In this document: positions 44,460 through 64,000 of the stretch, one piece after another
How the letters are laid out: every line of letters begins with the position of its first letter
How positions within the stretch are numbered: the first letter of the stretch is position 1
Source: Chamaelirium japonicum
Taxonomy: Eukaryota; Streptophyta; Magnoliopsida; Liliales; Melanthiaceae
NCBI GenBank assembly: GCA_947650365.1
Contig: OX393552.1
Location: forward strand, 50,858,543-50,922,542
DNA: 64,000 nucleotides
Direction of reading: 5' to 3'
Notes under the pieces: generated by a model
Database searches by the model: none
The model's input: only the letters and a program-made list of their open reading frames with translations
What the model was told of the DNA's origin: nothing
Position numbers and translations under genes: made by a program

Positions 44460-45310
44460 GTCCTCACCAAAACTGAGCCAAACTCCGATAGTACAAAACC
44501 CGAGAAATTCGATAGAAGTCAGTTCCGTAGGTGGCAAAACCAAATGAGGTTTTGGCTTTTACCACTATCGGATTACTATCTGCAATCGGTAGTAGTGGAC
44601 AGAGGCAAACAATGGGTCAAACCCACCTATTGCCTCTCGACCCACTACTCTTCGTATCCAAATGAGAGGTGCATCCACCTCCCAAACCGACATGAACAAA
44701 CTCCACCTACTCCAGCACGGATTCCACAAGAAATAGAATACCATTATTTCCATAGAAGTCTAGGTGCCCTATTTTATAGATTATATAGTATATATTACAA
44801 TATTAAAACTGCTACAGAACTTTGGGATACCCTAGAAAATAAATATGAACTAGATGATGCCAGAGTCAAATGCTTCAAGGTATCAATTTTAACAAATTCA
44901 AAATGGTCGGCACTAAATCAATGAATAAACAAATACATGGATTCGAGACACTAGCCCACTACCTAAAGGCCAATGTAGATGATTTAGATGAAACCTTCCA
45001 TGTAGCATATCTCATTGATAAACTACCTGCATCCTGGTATGAGTTCGCAAAAACACTAAGCCATACTTAAGGCAACAACATAGACTAAGGGAAAAATTAT
45101 CAAATGAAAACCAATACAATGTAAATAATGTAGAGAATAAATCCAAGCCGCACAAAAATATAACATCCTCTTTTACCCAAAGCAAAATTAAAACTTCAAA
45201 AACAAACCCAATGAGAAAAACCATAACTATAATTTTAAGAGCCAAAATAACAATTTCAAGAAGACATCACCTCCTAAAACCTACGAGGAATGTTCTAACC
45301 TCGCCTGGTC
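44460..45310 (+). pseudogene. Copia element E: gag remnant
   Basis: A second, plus-strand copia gag of the UBN2 type. It shows KFDRSQFRRWQNQMRFWL, then YHYFHRSLGALFYRLY, then ATELWDTLENKYELDDARVK. A frame change near 44880-44925 leads into MVGTKSMNKQIHGFETLAHY and TFHVAYLIDKLPASWYEFAK, then a stop. The downstream Asn/Lys-rich part (45080-45290) is the pre-knuckle region. No pol follows. It lies head-to-head with element A. Confidence 0.8.
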
Positions 45311-45482
45311 CTCAAGTCAATATGGTGACTTCCAGGTCTTGCTCAAATGATACTTTTTACAGGTCAGTTCTATAATGTTTCTGAGATTAGGCCCAACTTA
45401 GGTAGTGGATCGCTATTAGTTCAACATAGCTAGAAACTTGTATTAGAATCCAATAAAGCTAGCTATACTCACAAAGGTATGT

Positions 45483-46634
45483 TTGTAAACTAGTAAATGC
45501 TCGTGCTCGTCGGCACTCGGACGACCGCCTTCGGCCGCGACGTGCTTGTCGGCGCTCGGACGACCACCTTCATGAGCCGCGACTGCCTTCTTCATACTAA
45601 TTAGCCATTCAAAAAAAGTACTAATTAACATCAAATGGCCACTAAATGGCATTGAATATGTATTTATCATCTTTACAGTAGATTTTTAATATCTTTATAG
45701 TACATTTTTAAATATAATTTACGAGAGAGCTGTATTCACACACGAGAGAGAGGGATCCGTTTGAATTCTCTCTCTTCCTTCTCTTCAGATTTTGATCGAC
45801 GGCTAGATCTATCCACCCTTTTGTCCTAGACAACTTATGAACTGTAGCATGTTATTATCTATATTACAAGGGACGTCGGTTTTCTGCTAACTAGACAAAA
45901 CGGAACCAAAAAGCTAACGAGACAAAATTGAACCGAATAGATCTAACCATTCGTTCAAAAATCAACGCACAATCTCTATTCCCCCGTCAACCAACTCCGT
46001 CCCCTTGGTTTCAAATCACAACCCATTTAAACTGCACTAAACCTAACAGTTCATCTCGTGATCGTTGTTCGCATCAACGGCTATAAACCCGCCTACTGAA
46101 ATTTCTGCCGCCCCAAACCATCGGGTCAATTTCGAGGAATCCGTTCATACAGAGACAGCTGTGATTGATCGATTATAGGGGGAGGGAGAGTTGGTCGCGA
46201 CGAAGGCGCCCGCTTCGTGCCAATCGGTACGAGCGAGGAAATGGTGTCCCTGTGAATGCCAGTGTTGTTGTCGAAAGTGTTTTGTTGCCAAAGACGTTCA
46301 GGAGTGTTGCCACCAAAGACGGCCCACTGCAGTGCTGACAAGTGTGTTGCCGCCGAAGCGGCCTGCTGCAGTGCCGACAGGCACAGACATGCACTAGTCT
46401 TCTATATAACATGGCACGACGGTATTGTACAGATTAGGTAATAAGTGCCGGAATCTCCTTCTCCACAAAATGCTCTCTCATAAATTATATTAAAAAGCTA
46501 ATATAAATATAACAAATATTTATTCAATGTTATTAATGGCATTTTTTTTAAAAAAAAATTAATGGCCATTTGGATCACACCTTGACGACAGATGCGGCCA
46601 TCAAAGGCAGCCGTCCGAGCATTTACTTGTGTTA
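45483..46634. mobile_element. Candidate DNA transposon with short inverted ends
   Basis: Left AGTAAATGCTCG (about 45493) and right CGAGCATTTACT (about 46615) are perfect inverted copies, followed inward by related CTCGGACGACCGCC and GGCAGCCGTCCGAG. CATCAAATGGCCA (45628) and AATGGCCATTTGG (46560) add a second inverted match. The interior has a GC-rich patch with tandem TGTGTTGCCGCCGAAG-like strings (46260-46390). No transposase was recognised and no clear TSD fixed. Confidence 0.4.
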
Positions 46635-46837
46635 TATAGACCATAACCCACAAACGGCAAGTAAACCAAACTCATTACTACAATTGATACACTCTTTCAA
46701 TTATTACTAAACCGATACTTGATCCGATTTTAATTGCAGCCCGATACGTCCCAACACAACTTTCCTCTTCTGCGTCGTCCCTTTCCACTCCTCTTCAAAC
46801 TAATCGACAGGAAAGTAAAATAAAACAAAAATAGTCG
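46635..46837. other. Short intergenic stretch
   Basis: AT-rich, no feature seen. It lies between two mobile elements upstream of the HPAT gene. Confidence 0.4.
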
Positions 46838-47095
46838 TAAATTACACTTTGACCCCTTGAAGTTTAGCCTAAAAACATTTAACCCTTCTATAGTTCAAAA
46901 ATTACATTTTGCCCCCGTTCAATTCAGTTTTGACTTTTGATCAGATGAAAATTACCGAATGAGGAAATTAAGTAGTTGACAAAAGGGGCAGTGTGCTAAC
47001 ATTTCAAACTTTAGGGAGCGATTTGGAACAAAATAAACTGAGGGGAGGGGTTAAGTGTTTTTGAGCTAAAGTTCAGGGAGGCAAGGTGTAATTTA
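46838..47095. mobile_element. MITE in the HPAT upstream region
   Basis: Inverted arms of about 48 bases: left TAAATTACACTTTGACCCCT then TGAAGTTTAGC, right complementary to GCTAAAGTTCAGGGAGGC and AAGGTGTAATTTA. It is 258 bp with a non-coding centre. Elements with AAATTACACTTTG ends are common MITEs in plants. It ends about 740 bases before the HPAT start codon. Confidence 0.75.
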
Positions 47096-47099
47096 TTCC

Positions 47100-47130
47100 C
47101 CCCCCCCCCCCAAAAAAAAAAAAAAAAAAG
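47100..47130. repeat. Poly-C / poly-A run
   Basis: About 13 C followed by about 18 A, adjoining the MITE end. Low-complexity tract. Confidence 0.85.
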
Positions 47131-47307
47131 AAAAATCAGCTTCTTCAGTTCCCGTCTTCCGCGCCGTCGCCCCATTTCTTTACTTTCTCCACTAAAGTCG
47201 ACGACCTCTCCATTTCTGCCCCCGTATTCAAATCGCCACCCCACCCATTCCGATCCAAGCGAAAACATCCCCACCAATCCACCGTTGAAGTGGTCGTCTC
47301 TCAGCAG

Positions 47308-47309
<2 letters not shown>

Positions 47310-47354
<45 letters not shown>
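47310..47354 (+). repeat. (CT)n tract in the HPAT leader
   Basis: About 45 bases of CT repeats roughly 480 bases upstream of the start codon. CT/GA tracts near transcription starts are common in plant promoters and 5' UTRs. Whether it is transcribed is not shown by the sequence. Confidence 0.7.
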
Positions 47355-47358
<4 letters not shown>

Positions 47359-47525
47359 TACTATCGATCTGTCCACTGTTCGCTTCCGATCGCACTCAGC
47401 CACAGAGCAGCTCCATTGATTACCTGATGCTTACTTGCGATGGACGTCATGCGGTTTAAAGGGATTCCTCCCTTTATTACGCCTGCTTCCTTCGCTTTCG
47501 TCCCATTTACGTCGCTCCTTCTTTG

Positions 47526-47822
47526 ATGGCCCAGGTCCGTTTCGCGATTCCACGATCTGGGTACTTGCCCGCCTCGGTTCCTGCGCGCCCCAGAGCTAAA
47601 ACGGTGGATTTGGTTGATGAACCCAGAGGTATTTGTCTGTACATAATCTAAAAATTATGATTTTCTGTTATTTTTCATTCTCAATTTGCATGGAATCTGA
47701 AATCAATTCTCCAAATAGAGCTGGAATTGATGAAAAGTTTCAATCTTTCAGATACCCTTTTGAGAGGAAGCATCCTTGTTGGTGTTGGAGGAGTGAGGCC
47801 CTGTTGGCCCTGTTTTGATTAG
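47526..47822 (+). other. Possible upstream ORF with an intron in the HPAT 5' leader
   Basis: ATG 47526 opens a frame beginning MAQVRFAIPRSGYLPASV. Unspliced it ends at 47651 (41 codons). If a plausible intron (GT at 47629, AG at 47750-47751 after a TTTC tract) is removed, the frame runs on to a TAG at 47820-47822, about 57 codons, stopping 10 bases before the HPAT ATG at 47833. The peptide is not recognised. It could lower translation of the main frame. This is inference from splice-like signals. Confidence 0.4.
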
Positions 47823-47832
47823 GGGACCTGAG

Positions 47833-63246
<15,414 letters not shown>

Positions 63247-64000
63247 GTATGTCCATTGTAGTAAAATACTCTGAAATTCCTAAAAAGTTACTAAAAAATT
63301 GATATGATATCTATATTTTTCTTGAATGTATCATCAATTGGGCTAAGTGGGTCATCTCAGTGGCTTGACTACATCATGACCAAATGAAAAATATTACCAT
63401 AATGATCAAGCAATGTCCCATTTATTATTGTGGATGTACAAATTTGCCCCAGTTATTGTTGAATTAAGCATATGTTTTGAACTAAAAAGTTATGAAGTTG
63501 TAATATTAATAATTAATAAAGTTGTATAGGAATTAGGAAGTAATAAGCAACAACAATTATAAGTAAAAAATTCACCAAAAACAATAAGATGAAGAGATGC
63601 AAATAAGTGAAGGAAGTAGGAAAGAGGAATCGATCTGAAGGATGGATGCTCTTGGCTTATTGTTGATGTTGCATGACTTGTGTCTTATTCACACTCTCTC
63701 TTTCTCCTCTTCTCCTCTCTCGCTCTTCTCTTTCTCCTCTCCTATATTTTCTCTCCTCTTTTACCTCTCTCCTCTTCTCTCTTCCTCTCTTTCTTTTCTC
63801 ATTTCACAAAGTATCACAATTGTGTGTATTACTTGTGGGCTTCTTGCTTGGTTTGGGGGGTATTTATAGCTTCTTGCTTGTGGGCTACTCATAATGTTGG
63901 GAACAAGCCAAAGTGGAGCACATGGATCCGGTTCAGGACTGTACCGACTGATACCTGTGCGTATCGCCTGGTATCGACTGGTTCGGGCCGATACCAATCG
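63247..64000 (+). other. HPAT intron 7 (partial)
   Basis: Intronic DNA after donor GTATGT. It has a CT-rich tract (63695-63800) and, at the right edge (63920-64000), repeated TACCGACTG/GTATCG strings that look like the start of another repeat. No exon was recognised before the window ends. Confidence 0.5.

Noticed and set aside
47815-47832. N-terminal extension of HPAT from 47815
   Set aside because: The codon is TTG, and the first ATG in frame is 47833, which gives the expected short cytosolic tail before the membrane anchor.

Overview
This window is nuclear DNA of a flowering plant. The evidence is one intron-containing plant gene for a hydroxyproline O-arabinosyltransferase, plant-type Ty1/copia and Ty3/gypsy retrotransposons, a CACTA transposon, and many foldback MITEs. 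The species cannot be fixed from the sequence; the transposon load would suit a monocot, but this is only a guess.

Positions 1-47,100 are almost entirely nested transposable elements, and insertion order can be read from target site duplications (TSDs). A decayed plus-strand copia element (gag from 6624, RNase H to 9931) is cut inside its RNase H coding region by a 4.55-kb CACTA element (9932-14483, TSD CTT) and resumes at 14487. A copia-type LTR downstream is cut at 16547 by a young 15.0-kb retrotransposon on the minus strand (16548-31572, TSD TCGAT). That element carries gag and protease, but no reverse transcriptase or integrase could be found. The interrupted LTR resumes at 31578 and is followed by an initiator-Met-tRNA primer binding site at 31638 and a gag start at 33443. 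This fragment abuts a minus-strand copia element (gag, protease, integrase) that is itself split by a non-coding LTR element (33778-41620, TSD GTTCT). Inside the latter sits a solo LTR (34955-37086, TSD AAGGT), whose relative also ends at position 801.

From about 47,300 to the end lies the only convincing host gene, a HPAT-type (GT95) arabinosyltransferase on the plus strand. Exon 1 is 47833-48258 and exons 2-7 are 61793-63246; the last few codons lie beyond the window. Intron 1 is about 13.5 kb and contains two decayed Ty3/gypsy fragments and a striking cluster (56315-59660) of eight foldback elements, nearly all embedded in (TA)n and (CT)n microsatellites.

The most interesting signal is this microsatellite-embedded MITE system. 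Several sequence-unrelated palindromic families share a terminal start of the type AGGRRTGYTW and sit in (TA)n. One copy (13181-13330, inside the CACTA element) has a paralogous TA tract without an insert about 0.8 kb away (13921-14060), which is internal evidence for insertion into the TA tract. This resembles the behaviour described for Micron elements in rice, but with several families clustered in one intron.
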